A stretch of DNA of 11,999 nt, taken from Clostridiales bacterium DTU092 (GTDB lineage: Bacteria > Bacillota > Clostridia > Caldicoprobacterales > Caldicoprobacteraceae). Position numbers and translations under genes: made by a program. The stretch lies in assembly GCA_001513505.1 (NCBI GenBank), contig LFTM01000274.1, positions 2,109 to 14,107 of the forward strand. The letters run 5' to 3'. Under the pieces are notes generated by a model. It saw nothing but the letters and a program-made list of their open reading frames with translations. It ran no database searches and had not been told where the DNA came from. Positions 1 through 6,253 of this stretch are shown here, in pieces (within the stretch, counting starts at the first letter, position 1; every line of letters starts with the position of its first letter).

Positions 1-18
1 ATACAATGCTCGTTGATA

Positions 19-84
19 GAAGAATATTATTCCAGCCACTGGAGCTCCAAGCCTTTCCGCAAGGTGGTTTCCATAATATTCTTC
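19..84. repeat. 12-bp perfect inverted repeat enclosing a structured 42-nt core
   Basis: Arms are 19-30 (GAAGAATATTAT) and 73-84 (ATAATATTCTTC), exact reverse complements. Pairing can resume outside a 3x3 internal loop (13-15 with 88-90). Inside, 36-39 (CCAC) can pair with 64-67 (GTGG), and the core contains the palindrome TGGAGCTCCA at 40-49. No T tract follows directly on either side, so it is not a typical intrinsic terminator. It could be a structured RNA, an element end, or the end of a transcript from the left; the sequence does not decide between these. Confidence 0.55.
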
Positions 85-207
85 ATGCAAATAAAATGTG
101 GACCTGTTTGGTGATTGGTGCAAGACTTTTTTCGGTAAAATAATTGATAAGGGTATAATCACATAAATACATGAAAGCGGTTAACGGCATGATACCGGAG
201 ACGGGTA

Positions 208-236
208 TGGTAAATAGTATGAAAATGTTATATAAT
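208..236 (+). promoter_or_regulatory. Possible sigma-A promoter upstream of the lactonase gene
   Basis: A perfect TATAAT lies at 231-236. Seventeen bases upstream is TGGTAA (208-213), which matches TTGACA at only three positions. A second TATAAT at 154-159 has no better -35 box. Transcription would start near 243, giving the lactonase gene a leader of about 145 nt. Confidence 0.3.
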
Positions 237-387
237 GATAAACACAAATGTCATTCATATGTAACAGATATAGAAGAGTATAATGCCGGCGATTGTACTG
301 CCTTTCAAAAAGTTCAATTATAACTTTGGTTACTGAATATTCATATCCGCCTAAATAATAATCGGGCAGAAAAAAGGAGGTTTTAAT

Positions 388-1272
388 ATGGCTGATAAAA
401 AACTGGAGTTAGTCATTGATGCAAAAGCGGCGTTAGGTGAGGGTCCATGCTGGGACAGCGAGAAACAGTTGCTCTACTGGGTAGACATCATGGGGAAGAA
501 AGTGCATGTCTACAACCCCAAAGAAAATACCAATCGAACCATTAGCGTGGACGGTTATCCCGGTGCGGTAGTTCCCAGAAAATCGGGGGGTTTAGTTGTG
601 GCCATGAATCAGGGCTATTATGCACTGGATTTGGAAACTGAACAGCTGACACTGCTGGCGAGCCCGGAAAACGAACCTAAAACCAACCGGTTCAATGACG
701 GAAAATGCGATGCCTCGGGAAGATTCTGGGCAGGAACCATGGGTATGGGAAGCTCTGAACCTGCAGGAAACCTTTACTTCCTTGATCAGGACCTGAAAAT
801 CACGCATTTGCTTGACGGGATTGGTACTTCCAACGGAATAGCGTGGAGCGGTGATAACAAAACCATGTATTATATCGATTCTCCCACAAAGCAGGTTGTA
901 GCTTTTGACTTTGATCTGTCCAGCGGGGAAATAAAAAATAAAAGAGTCGTGGTTAACATACCGGAAGGGGAAGGTGTACCTGATGGAATGACAATTGACT
1001 CTGAAGGTATGCTGTGGGTTGCCCAGTGGGGCGGTTATAAGGTATCCCGGTGGAATCCGCATACTGGTGAAAGGCTGGAGATTATTTCCGTGCCTGTAGA
1101 ACGGGTTACCTCCTGTACCTTTGGGGGCGAGAATCTCGATGAATTATACATAACAACTGCCGGCGGCGGTAGTTTGAGTGAGGAGGAGCTTGAAAAGCAG
1201 CCCCATGCCGGTGGAGTGTTCAGGATAAAGGTTGGTGTAAAAGGAACTATAAATTATGCTTTTAACGGATAG
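388..1272 (+). CDS. SMP-30/gluconolactonase/LRE family sugar lactonase
   Basis: This 294-residue protein belongs to the SMP-30/gluconolactonase/LRE-like family of six-bladed beta-propellers, whose members hydrolyse sugar lactones such as gluconolactone using a single divalent metal. Visible family signs are the N-terminal LGEGP with metal ligand Glu18, the NRFNDGKCD segment at 100-108 (Asn103 near the substrate site), TSNG with Asn149, and VPDGM with Asp199. The spacing fits the family's Glu/Asn/Asp metal triad. There is no signal peptide, so it should be cytosolic. The start is set by AAGGAGG at 374-380, 7 nt before the ATG. It appears monocistronic: a strong terminator follows and no sugar-pathway neighbour is present, so the exact lactone cannot be named. 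Length is normal for the family. Confidence 0.9.
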   Translation: MADKKLELVIDAKAALGEGPCWDSEKQLLYWVDIMGKKVHVYNPKENTNRTISVDGYPGAVVPRKSGGLVVAMNQGYYALDLETEQLTLLASPENEPKTNRFNDGKCDASGRFWAGTMGMGSSEPAGNLYFLDQDLKITHLLDGIGTSNGIAWSGDNKTMYYIDSPTKQVVAFDFDLSSGEIKNKRVVVNIPEGEGVPDGMTIDSEGMLWVAQWGGYKVSRWNPHTGERLEIISVPVERVTSCTFGGENLDELYITTAGGGSLSEEELEKQPHAGGVFRIKVGVKGTINYAFNG

Positions 1273-1343
1273 GTTACTGCAGCAGAGGCAGCATAACTGA
1301 CACAATCTGTTCATAAGTCCGGTTGATTATTTTACAGAGGGTC

Positions 1344-1384
1344 AAAAGGCTGAACAACGTTGGCTTCAGCCTTTTGTTTATTTT
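1344..1384 (+). terminator. Rho-independent terminator after the lactonase gene
   Basis: Arms 1344-1354 (AAAAGGCTGAA) and 1365-1375 (TTCAGCCTTTT) form a perfect 11-bp stem around a 10-nt loop that itself holds CAACGTTG. A T-rich tail follows (GTTTATTTT). It lies about 70 nt after the lactonase stop codon. Confidence 0.85.
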
Positions 1385-1498
1385 GGAATCTGCTGTAATG
1401 CTGCTGTGTATTGAGGAGCAGTTAAGTATAAACCAGCTAAAAATGGGGAATTATTGAAAGGAAGTGATGCCAAAAAGAACCGAAGGAGTTTTGATAGT

Positions 1499-1762
1499 AT
1501 GAAAGTTGATGAATTGTTAAGAGTGTATGCGAAGGAAGGAAATATGAAACTGGACAAACAATATACCGGAACCCGGAAAGCAATTATGGAGCTTGCAAGA
1601 GATAAGATGCGGGAGTTTATCGGAACTGCGGATGTAGGGCTGGATGCAGAAAGCAGGGACATGCTTGTGATGATGATTGCCCGAAGTATGATGCAGAGCT
1701 TTTCATTGGGATACGGTATAGGCAAACTTGAGGGTAAAACAGATAAACAGGTTTACCTGTAA
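1499..1762 (+). CDS. Small uncharacterised protein (87 aa)
   Basis: I do not recognise this protein. It is 87 residues long, charged in the first half and ends in a hydrophobic, methionine-rich helix-like stretch (about residues 54-73) with a Gly-Tyr-Gly-Ile-Gly turn near 72-76. It has no clear membrane span, signal peptide or metal motif, so a small cytosolic helical protein is likely. I chose ATG 1499 because AAGGAG lies at 1483-1488, 10 nt upstream. A TTG in the same frame at 1454 would add 15 residues but has only a weak GGGGAA before it. It lies between the lactonase terminator and the promoter of the phosphatase gene, so it is probably transcribed alone. An imperfect palindrome at its 3' end (ACAGGT-TT-ACCTGT, 1747-1760) is followed by A's, not T's. 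Confidence 0.65.
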   Translation: MKVDELLRVYAKEGNMKLDKQYTGTRKAIMELARDKMREFIGTADVGLDAESRDMLVMMIARSMMQSFSLGYGIGKLEGKTDKQVYL

Positions 1763-1816
1763 AAAATTAACATGTAAAAAAATGACGAAATAGCGGTAAA
1801 AAGATAGCTGGTCGTA

Positions 1817-1845
1817 TAGACATTCTGCAGATGAAACGGTATAAT
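1817..1845 (+). promoter_or_regulatory. Sigma-A-type promoter of the phosphatase gene
   Basis: TAGACA at 1817-1822 (5 of 6 matches to TTGACA), a 17-bp spacer, then perfect TATAAT at 1840-1845. A second TATAAT follows at 1851-1856. Transcription should start near 1852, leaving about 120 nt of leader before ATG 1972. That leader has a T-rich tract (1930-1942) after a weak stem (1912-1916 with 1929-1933). This could be a poor terminator for the upstream gene or mean nothing. Confidence 0.6.
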
Positions 1846-1971
1846 TAATATATAATACTTCATATAATAACTTCAGCAATATTACAGGTTCCGTGTAATC
1901 CATTCTTGATTAACAGATTTCTGGCGGCCTGTTTTGTTTTTTCGATATAGGGTTTGGGGGCAGATTTTCAT

Positions 1972-2103
1972 ATGAAAGCAAGCGCTGCAAAATTATTAAA
2001 AAGAGAGATCATCATTCTGTTTAGTATTGCGATCGTCTCTACAGCGTTATTTTACATATTTTCATGCTGCATATACCAGGATTTTGTATCAGATTTTTTT
2101 TAA
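1972..2103 (+). CDS. N-terminal membrane helix of the MASE3-phosphatase gene, out of frame with the rest
   Basis: A 43-codon frame begins with ATG 1972 and reads MKASAAKLLKREIIILFSIA followed by more hydrophobic residues. This is a typical positively charged start plus transmembrane helix (about residues 12-34). It ends at TAA 2101-2103. The next frame (from 2064) overlaps it and starts in the middle of the MASE3 domain with no ribosome site, so this piece is almost surely the true N-terminus. A promoter lies 130 nt upstream and a weak GGGGG ribosome site lies at 1956-1960. A -1 shift in the T run 2094-2101 would join both pieces into one 560-residue protein. See the finding on the slippery site. 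Confidence 0.55.
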   Translation: MKASAAKLLKREIIILFSIAIVSTALFYIFSCCIYQDFVSDFF

Positions 2104-3653
2104 TATGGCATATTTTTCTTGAGTTTTCCAGCATAGTTATGTCTTTTTCCGTGTTTGCTGTTACATTCTATACATTTGAAGAATCCAACCGGTTAAGATC
2201 CATATTGATAGCGTGTACCTTTTTGGCAGTATCCCTGCTTGATCTGTTTCATACTTTTTCATATAAGGGTATGCCCGTATTTTTAACGGAAGCATCGGTA
2301 GACAAGGCAACCACATACTGGATATTAGCCCGTTTGACGATGGCATGTGGGCTGTTTATTGCCACCCTTATCCCGTGTGACAAGAAGGTAAAACGCAATC
2401 AGCAGGGTTTGTGGCTTATAATGACGTTGGTCTATTCGGTTTACTGGCTTATAATGGTAAGTTACCGCATAGATTCTTTTCCTCCCTTATTTATAGAGGG
2501 ATATGGCTTGACCCCGCTCAAGATATATGCGGAGTACCTGATAATTTTTATACAGATTTTAGCGGCAGTTATGTTTTTTAGGGCATTTATAGAGGGTGAT
2601 TGCGAGGATATTGCGCATATCCATGTGGTGAGGGCTCTTTTAATCAGTATTTTTAGCGAGATAGCTTTTACCCGATATAATAGTGTCTATGATACCTATA
2701 ATTTCCTTGGGCATATTTACAAGATTATAGCATATTATATGCTCTTTAGGGCTTTATTTGTACAGAACGTACATAAACCCTATCAGGAACTTCGCGCTGC
2801 CGAGAGGAAGCTTAGCGTTTATGTTGACAATCTGGAACAGCTGGTGGCCAGAAGAACGGCAGAGATAAGCCAGGCTAACGATAGTTTGATGAGAAATCTT
2901 GATTATGCAAAGAATATATTACTGGCGCTTTTGCCTACCAGCTTTCCGGTTGTAAAAGGCACCGAGTTTGCAGCCAAGTATATGCCGTGTGAAAAGGTGG
3001 GCGGTGACTTTTATAATGTGTTCAGGCTGGATGATCAAAATATAGGGGTCCTTATAGGAGATGTAGCCGGGCATGGTGTTTCAGCAGCTATGATTAACGT
3101 GTTCATCAATCAGAACATTTTCTTCAAAAAAGTGTTCGATGACGGGAGGCAACAGATATTTACTCCCAGGGGTGTCCTTATGAACTGCTATCATAAGTAT
3201 AACGAAATGCCTTTCCCCGAAGAGGTTTATGTGGTTATGCTGTACGGAATATACAATATCGCCAGCGGGGAGTTCACATATGCATCGGCGGGAATGAATA
3301 CCAGTCCGTTGATTTTAAGGGCAGACGGAAAGGTGGATGTTCTTGAGTCGGACGGATTTCCCATATGTAAATTTGGTCCGCACTATAAACCCTATTATGA
3401 AAGCAGGACTGCGCATTTAAACCCGGGTGATACCCTTATACTCTATACCGACGGGCTTCTAGAGATTGACCCCAGAAGATCCTACCGTTTTTCCCAGGAA
3501 CAGCTTGTACAGTTTATTGTGGGGCTTAAGGACGTTACAGCCCAGGAGATATGCGATGAAATCAGTGATGCATACCATGCATTACGGGGCGAAGAGGAAA
3601 TGACCGATGATGTAACAATTTTAGTTGTTAAGACTGGTAATACTGATACATGA
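2064..3653 (+). CDS. MASE3 membrane sensor with SpoIIE/PP2C-type serine phosphatase domain
   Basis: Residue numbers refer to the 529-residue open frame. Residues 11-235 form a multi-helix membrane domain of the MASE3 type, with family signs HIFLEFSSIV (16-25) and LLDLFHTFSYKGM (58-70). A coiled-coil linker follows at about 241-285. Residues 295-525 are a PP2C-like SpoIIE/RsbU phosphatase domain: GGDFY (313-317), DVAGHG (333-338), YTDGL (461-465) and DDVTIL (515-520) carry the aspartates that bind two Mn/Mg ions in this family. Such proteins sense a signal at the membrane and dephosphorylate an anti-sigma-factor antagonist or a similar partner; no partner gene is present here. ATG 2064 lacks a ribosome site and cuts into the sensor domain. 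The true start is probably ATG 1972 in another frame, joined at the T run near 2094. The gene is therefore frameshifted, slippage-dependent, or affected by a homopolymer sequencing error. Confidence 0.85.
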   Translation: MLHIPGFCIRFFLIWHIFLEFSSIVMSFSVFAVTFYTFEESNRLRSILIACTFLAVSLLDLFHTFSYKGMPVFLTEASVDKATTYWILARLTMACGLFIATLIPCDKKVKRNQQGLWLIMTLVYSVYWLIMVSYRIDSFPPLFIEGYGLTPLKIYAEYLIIFIQILAAVMFFRAFIEGDCEDIAHIHVVRALLISIFSEIAFTRYNSVYDTYNFLGHIYKIIAYYMLFRALFVQNVHKPYQELRAAERKLSVYVDNLEQLVARRTAEISQANDSLMRNLDYAKNILLALLPTSFPVVKGTEFAAKYMPCEKVGGDFYNVFRLDDQNIGVLIGDVAGHGVSAAMINVFINQNIFFKKVFDDGRQQIFTPRGVLMNCYHKYNEMPFPEEVYVVMLYGIYNIASGEFTYASAGMNTSPLILRADGKVDVLESDGFPICKFGPHYKPYYESRTAHLNPGDTLILYTDGLLEIDPRRSYRFSQEQLVQFIVGLKDVTAQEICDEISDAYHALRGEEEMTDDVTILVVKTGNTDT

Positions 3654-3722
3654 TTTGTGTAGAGGACTGGACTGTAGGTATTAAAAACCTGAGCAGGGAA
3701 GAAGGAATTGGTGTGCAAAGGG

Positions 3723-3751
3723 TTTATTAGGAACATGTATAGTGATATAAT
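3723..3751 (+). promoter_or_regulatory. Extended -10 promoter upstream of the TM1266-type regulator
   Basis: TGATATAAT at 3743-3751 combines the extended -10 dinucleotide TG with a perfect TATAAT. The -35 position 17 nt upstream holds only TTTATT, which is common for extended -10 promoters. Transcription would start near 3758, a few bases before the ribosome site at 3769. Confidence 0.45.
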
Positions 3752-3781
3752 GGTTTTAAACGGATAATGGAGGTAGGTAGA

Positions 3782-4042
3782 TTGGAAAAGAGACTTGGTG
3801 TTATAGGAATAGTAGTGGACCATCCCGATGAAGTCGGGGCTCAGGTGAGCCAATACATAAGTCAGCATTCTTCCATTATTGTAGGGCGGATGGGTATACC
3901 TTACCGCCAAAGAGGTGTTTCGGTGATTGCACTTATAGTGGAAGGGACCACCGATGAGATAGGGTCTCTTACCGGAAAACTGGGTAATCTAAATGGGGTT
4001 ACGGTCAAGAGCGCTTTAACATCAAAAAAATTTATTGAATAG
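3782..4042 (+). CDS. TM1266-type iron-only hydrogenase system putative regulator
   Basis: The 86-residue product matches the TM1266 family, named a putative regulator of the iron-only hydrogenase system, with a small ferredoxin-like (ACT/NikR-like) fold. The core IIVGRMGIPYRQRGVSVI (residues 32-49) and the following DEIGSLTGKLG are characteristic. The biochemical role of the family is not settled; it occurs with [FeFe]-hydrogenase maturation genes in many anaerobes, but none is in this window. I place the start at TTG 3782, since GGAGG at 3769-3773 stands 8 nt before it and family members begin MEKRxxVIGI. An ATG at 3767 in the same frame overlaps that ribosome site and would add five residues. 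The next gene starts 15 nt downstream, so the two are likely co-transcribed. Confidence 0.85.
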   Translation: MEKRLGVIGIVVDHPDEVGAQVSQYISQHSSIIVGRMGIPYRQRGVSVIALIVEGTTDEIGSLTGKLGNLNGVTVKSALTSKKFIE

Positions 4043-4057
4043 GGAGAAGATGATATT

Positions 4058-4594
4058 ATGAATAAGACTGTCAACTTTATTGCCAGAACTGCAATTCTTC
4101 TGGCACTGGCTGTATTGTTTCAGTCGTTAAGGCTTTTTATACCCATACCCGCTGCAGTAGATCAGTATGTTGTGGGTTCGCTGGTCAATCTGTGCCTGGT
4201 CATCGCAGCTTTGATGGTGGGTATTCAAGGCGGATTAATCGTTGCAATTTTTACTCCGGTTATTGCTTTTTTACAAAATGTACTGGCAAATCCGGTTATG
4301 GTTCCTTTTGTGGCTTTAGGGAACGCAACAATTGTGATAGTTGTGGCATTGCTGTATAAAAAGAATAAATATCTTTCAATTATATTGGGGGCAGTGGCCA
4401 AGTTTCTGGTGCTGTACATAACGGTAGTGCGTATAGCCATACCTGTTTTACTGGGTAATATGCCGCCGCAAATGAAAGAACTGATGTCATTAAGGTTTAG
4501 CTGGCCTCAGCTGGTTACAGCCCTGATAGGCGGCTGGCTGGCAGTGATTGTGGGACCATTGTTGGAGAAGGCTTTAAAACCTGTGTCACGATAA
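4058..4594 (+). CDS. ECF transporter S component-like membrane protein, substrate unknown
   Basis: This is a 178-residue, very hydrophobic protein with about five to six membrane helices (about 8-28, 38-56, 58-74, 80-100, 105-132, 150-170). Its size, its N-terminal helix (RTAILLALAVLFQSL) and its glycine-rich mid-membrane segments fit S components of energy-coupling factor transporters. These bind a vitamin or metal-type substrate in the membrane and work with shared EcfA/EcfT energising modules encoded elsewhere. I cannot assign a substrate: no thiamin, riboflavin, biotin or nickel signature is obvious and no riboswitch precedes the operon. Ribosome site AGGGAGA (4041-4047) stands 10 nt before ATG. 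It follows the TM1266-type gene by 15 nt and is closed by a terminator. Confidence 0.7.
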   Translation: MNKTVNFIARTAILLALAVLFQSLRLFIPIPAAVDQYVVGSLVNLCLVIAALMVGIQGGLIVAIFTPVIAFLQNVLANPVMVPFVALGNATIVIVVALLYKKNKYLSIILGAVAKFLVLYITVVRIAIPVLLGNMPPQMKELMSLRFSWPQLVTALIGGWLAVIVGPLLEKALKPVSR

Positions 4595-4603
4595 ACAAAA
4601 GAT

Positions 4604-4640
4604 ATAAAGGGCCTGGTATGGAAGGCCCTTTATTTTTTAT
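4604..4640. terminator. Bidirectional terminator between convergent genes
   Basis: Arms 4604-4613 (ATAAAGGGCC) and 4624-4633 (GGCCCTTTAT) pair perfectly around a 10-nt loop. A T-rich tail (TTTTTTAT) follows on the plus strand and a T-rich stretch follows on the minus strand. It separates the convergent ends of the S-component gene (4594) and the minus-strand gene ending at 4645, and could serve both. Confidence 0.85.
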
Positions 4641-4644
4641 ATAT

Positions 4645-5631
4645 TTATTGGTTAGAAGATTGTGATAATAGTTTCATCAGCTTAAATATCATTTCAAGAG
4701 ATTGATCCTGGCTTTGGTTTTCAGAGGACTGCTGGATATCACCATTGGTTTCTTGTTTGGCAGGTAAAAAATTTCTGTCATTCTGCCGGTCTACGTCCGG
4801 TTGAGAGATATCACCTCCATCCAATTCTTTATCTGGCTGACGGCTTTCCTCTCCCTGTATATCCTGATCATCAGAAAGCAAATCCGAACTATCAGTTTTC
4901 ATCATTTCATCAATATCCATTACCTGAGCAATCTGGAGGACCTTTTGCAGCTTGTCAATTCTATTCTGCTGTTCCTGTGGGACAACCGGCTTAATAATAT
5001 TTATGATCTCGCTCATCTGTTCAATCGGGGTTAGCTTGTGCCTATCCGGGTGATCTAAGGTATTTGAGTATGTTTTATACTTATCAGAGAGTCTTTCCAA
5101 TGATTCATATATTTGAACGGTTTTATCCACTGCCGGACGATTTTTCTCAGGTATATAGTTCATTAGTGCCTTAACTATCCCCAGTCCCTTATCATCATGT
5201 TGTGTAATCACCGGTGTTTGCTGCATGCGGTATACCTGATAGCTTCCATCGCTTACTCCTTTTAGTATGTATATAGCTTCTAACACTCCTAAAATGGAGT
5301 ATACCGCTTCTTGTTCCGGTGTATCGAGATAAGGACTTACTGCAGTTAGCATATCAAATATCTCATAGTCAAATACTGTTTTTTCAATGGAACGAAAAAT
5401 ATCATTAAGACTCCTGCTTTTTTGCTTTGTATGTATTCCCGGCGAGATAATACTTATCAACACAAAAAGTATAAATAATGAAAGCGGATTGCTGCTGGAA
5501 GACAGAAAACCGGGTATTTTACTCTGAACGGCTGTTGTGTTTTCGATTGTGGAAGGTAATTGGGAAAGCTGGGCTGATGAATCAGAAACAGTCTCCAGGG
5601 GTATAGGTGTTACGGGCTGATTAAATGCCAT
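4645..5631 (-). CDS. Unknown single-helix membrane protein with three ~57-residue-spaced helical repeats
   Basis: I do not recognise a named family. The 328-residue protein has a Ser/Thr/Gln-rich N-terminal tail (1-48), one membrane helix (about 49-65), a helical middle (75-240) and an acidic, Gln/Asp/Ser-rich low-complexity C-terminal region (241-310) ending in a short hydrophobic helix (312-322). The helical middle holds three ungapped copies of a 19-residue motif at 94-112, 152-170 and 209-227. The pattern is two hydrophobics, a conserved Pro around position 7, a Pro/Asn/Asp turn at 10, then a second helix; two copies end in Asp-Lys. One further copy lies in the divergent 75-residue gene. 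Ribosome site GGAGGAG (just above 5631, spacing about 6 nt) fixes the start. It follows the small membrane gene by 24 nt, suggesting an operon. Function is unknown; a membrane-anchored scaffold is possible. Confidence 0.75.
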   Translation of the reverse strand: MAFNQPVTPIPLETVSDSSAQLSQLPSTIENTTAVQSKIPGFLSSSSNPLSLFILFVLISIISPGIHTKQKSRSLNDIFRSIEKTVFDYEIFDMLTAVSPYLDTPEQEAVYSILGVLEAIYILKGVSDGSYQVYRMQQTPVITQHDDKGLGIVKALMNYIPEKNRPAVDKTVQIYESLERLSDKYKTYSNTLDHPDRHKLTPIEQMSEIINIIKPVVPQEQQNRIDKLQKVLQIAQVMDIDEMMKTDSSDLLSDDQDIQGEESRQPDKELDGGDISQPDVDRQNDRNFLPAKQETNGDIQQSSENQSQDQSLEMIFKLMKLLSQSSNQ

Positions 5632-5655
5632 ACAACTCCTCCTTACTATTTGAAG

Positions 5656-5802
5656 TTATGCCACGGAAGTCAGCACCAGAAAAATAAAAAAGAATAACAG
5701 ATGATTCACTTCAAAGCGTACATCCCATATAAGGGTTAACATCATAAAGAAGAACAGCACGTTGGTGCCGTTAAACCTGTCAGCAACTCTGCAAAGTGAC
5801 AT
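5656..5802 (-). CDS. Small two-helix membrane protein (48 aa) with a duplicated Leu-Phe-Phe-Phe motif
   Basis: This is a short protein with two hydrophobic stretches (about residues 13-26 and 33-47). Each begins with an Asn and a Leu-Phe-Phe-Phe core (LFFFMMLTL at 16-24 and LFFFIFLVL at 36-44), which looks like an internal duplication. It would sit in the membrane as a hairpin. The start is uncertain. ATG 5802 has AGGACGGTGA just upstream at good spacing. ATG 5838 (60 aa) and TTG 5874 (72 aa) in the same frame have no clear ribosome site. The stop lies 24 nt before the start of the 328-residue gene, so co-transcription is likely. Small clostridial membrane proteins of this kind are sometimes sporulation-linked, but nothing here shows that. 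Confidence 0.5.
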   Translation of the reverse strand: MSLCRVADRFNGTNVLFFFMMLTLIWDVRFEVNHLLFFFIFLVLTSVA

Positions 5803-5943
5803 ATATTGTTCACCGTCCTGTATGGTTTCTCTACCCATATTATGCCGGAGAAGCAAAAGTGTGCACGTATTCAAATAAAAGTGTCAGATTTTCTTTTGCT
5901 GAATAGTATGAATTGAGACCATATTTTTGGAGGGATGATGCTG

Positions 5944-6171
5944 ATGGATATAGGAAGCCAGGATATAAGAAGGTTAATGCAGGCTTTTCAGAGTGTTCAG
6001 GGGAAATCGGAGGATGAACTGATACGGGAACTGGTGGATATGATCAAATCAGGAAGGGGAGGTATTACACCGAGAAAAGCCGAGAATATAATAAAATCCA
6101 TTCAACCAATGCTGAACCCGCAGCAGAGGAGAATTCTGGATAAGCTGCTTAGAGAACTTTACAAAAGATAA
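5944..6171 (+). CDS. Small helical protein (75 aa) carrying the repeat motif of the divergent gene
   Basis: A charged, helix-rich, probably cytosolic protein of unknown function. Residues 1-35 form an amphipathic helical part (DIRRLMQAFQSVQ, then an acidic segment), 36-43 a Gly-rich turn (SGRGGITP), and 49-67 a copy of the 19-residue motif (IIKSIQPMLNPQQRRILDK) also found three times in the minus-strand 328-residue protein. The start is ATG 5944: GGAGGG at 5929-5934 stands 9 nt before it, while the in-frame ATGs at 5935 and 5938 touch that site. The gene is divergent from the 4645-5802 pair. The protease gene follows 82 nt later, past a long potential hairpin, and both may share one transcript. 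Confidence 0.75.
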   Translation: MDIGSQDIRRLMQAFQSVQGKSEDELIRELVDMIKSGRGGITPRKAENIIKSIQPMLNPQQRRILDKLLRELYKR

Positions 6172-6176
6172 ACTGT

Positions 6177-6251
6177 ATTTCCCCAATCCTTTAACAACTT
6201 GCGTACTGCATACATAAGATGTATCAAGCGCGAGTTGGAAGGGGGGGAAAT
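6177..6251 (+). promoter_or_regulatory. Long potential mRNA hairpin masking the protease ribosome site
   Basis: Almost the whole spacer between the 75-residue gene and the protease can fold on itself. Pairs from outside in: 6177-6184 (ATTTCCCC) with 6244-6251 (GGGGAAAT); 6188-6191 (CCTT) with 6239-6242 (AAGG); 6195-6203 (CAACTTGCG) with 6229-6237 (CGCGAGTTG, one G-U); 6206-6208 with 6225-6228 around a bulge; and 6210-6215 (ATACAT) with 6219-6224 (ATGTAT) around AAG. That is about 30 pairs. The purine-rich ribosome site (6238-6247) is inside the stem. No T tract follows, so it is not a normal terminator. Translational control of the protease is the inferred role. Confidence 0.5.
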
Positions 6252-6253
6252 TC

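Larger units (their letters stand above)
1..387. other. Region without a supported gene, left edge to first CDS
   Basis: No coding region here is supported. A minus-strand frame is open from about 183 to the left edge, but it has no ATG and no ribosome site near its only GTG (about 159). A 45-codon plus-strand frame from position 6 also lacks a ribosome site. The stretch contains the inverted repeat at 19-84 and a possible promoter near 208-236, which would give the next gene a leader of about 145 nt. No riboswitch class that I know was recognised in that leader. Confidence 0.5.

Noticed and set aside
1..182. Open minus-strand frame running off the left edge (would read ...HEEYYGNHLAERLGAPVAG...)
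   Set aside because: No ATG, only a GTG near 159 without a ribosome site. Part of it is the inverted repeat, and I recognise no family.
592..1062. 156-codon minus-strand frame inside the lactonase gene
   Set aside because: Shadow of a well-supported gene; no ribosome site and no recognisable domain.
1747..1760. ACAGGT-TT-ACCTGT palindrome as a terminator of the 87-residue gene
   Set aside because: Loop of two bases and followed by A's rather than T's on the plus strand; it also lies inside the end of the coding region.
3482..3910. 142-codon minus-strand frame across the end of the phosphatase gene and the start of the regulator gene
   Set aside because: It overlaps two well-supported plus-strand genes and its composition does not resemble a protein family I know.
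5904..5910. CATACTA on the minus strand, equal to a sigma-F/G -10 core, upstream of the small membrane gene
   Set aside because: No matching -35 element 15 bases upstream, so a sporulation promoter cannot be claimed from a seven-base match.
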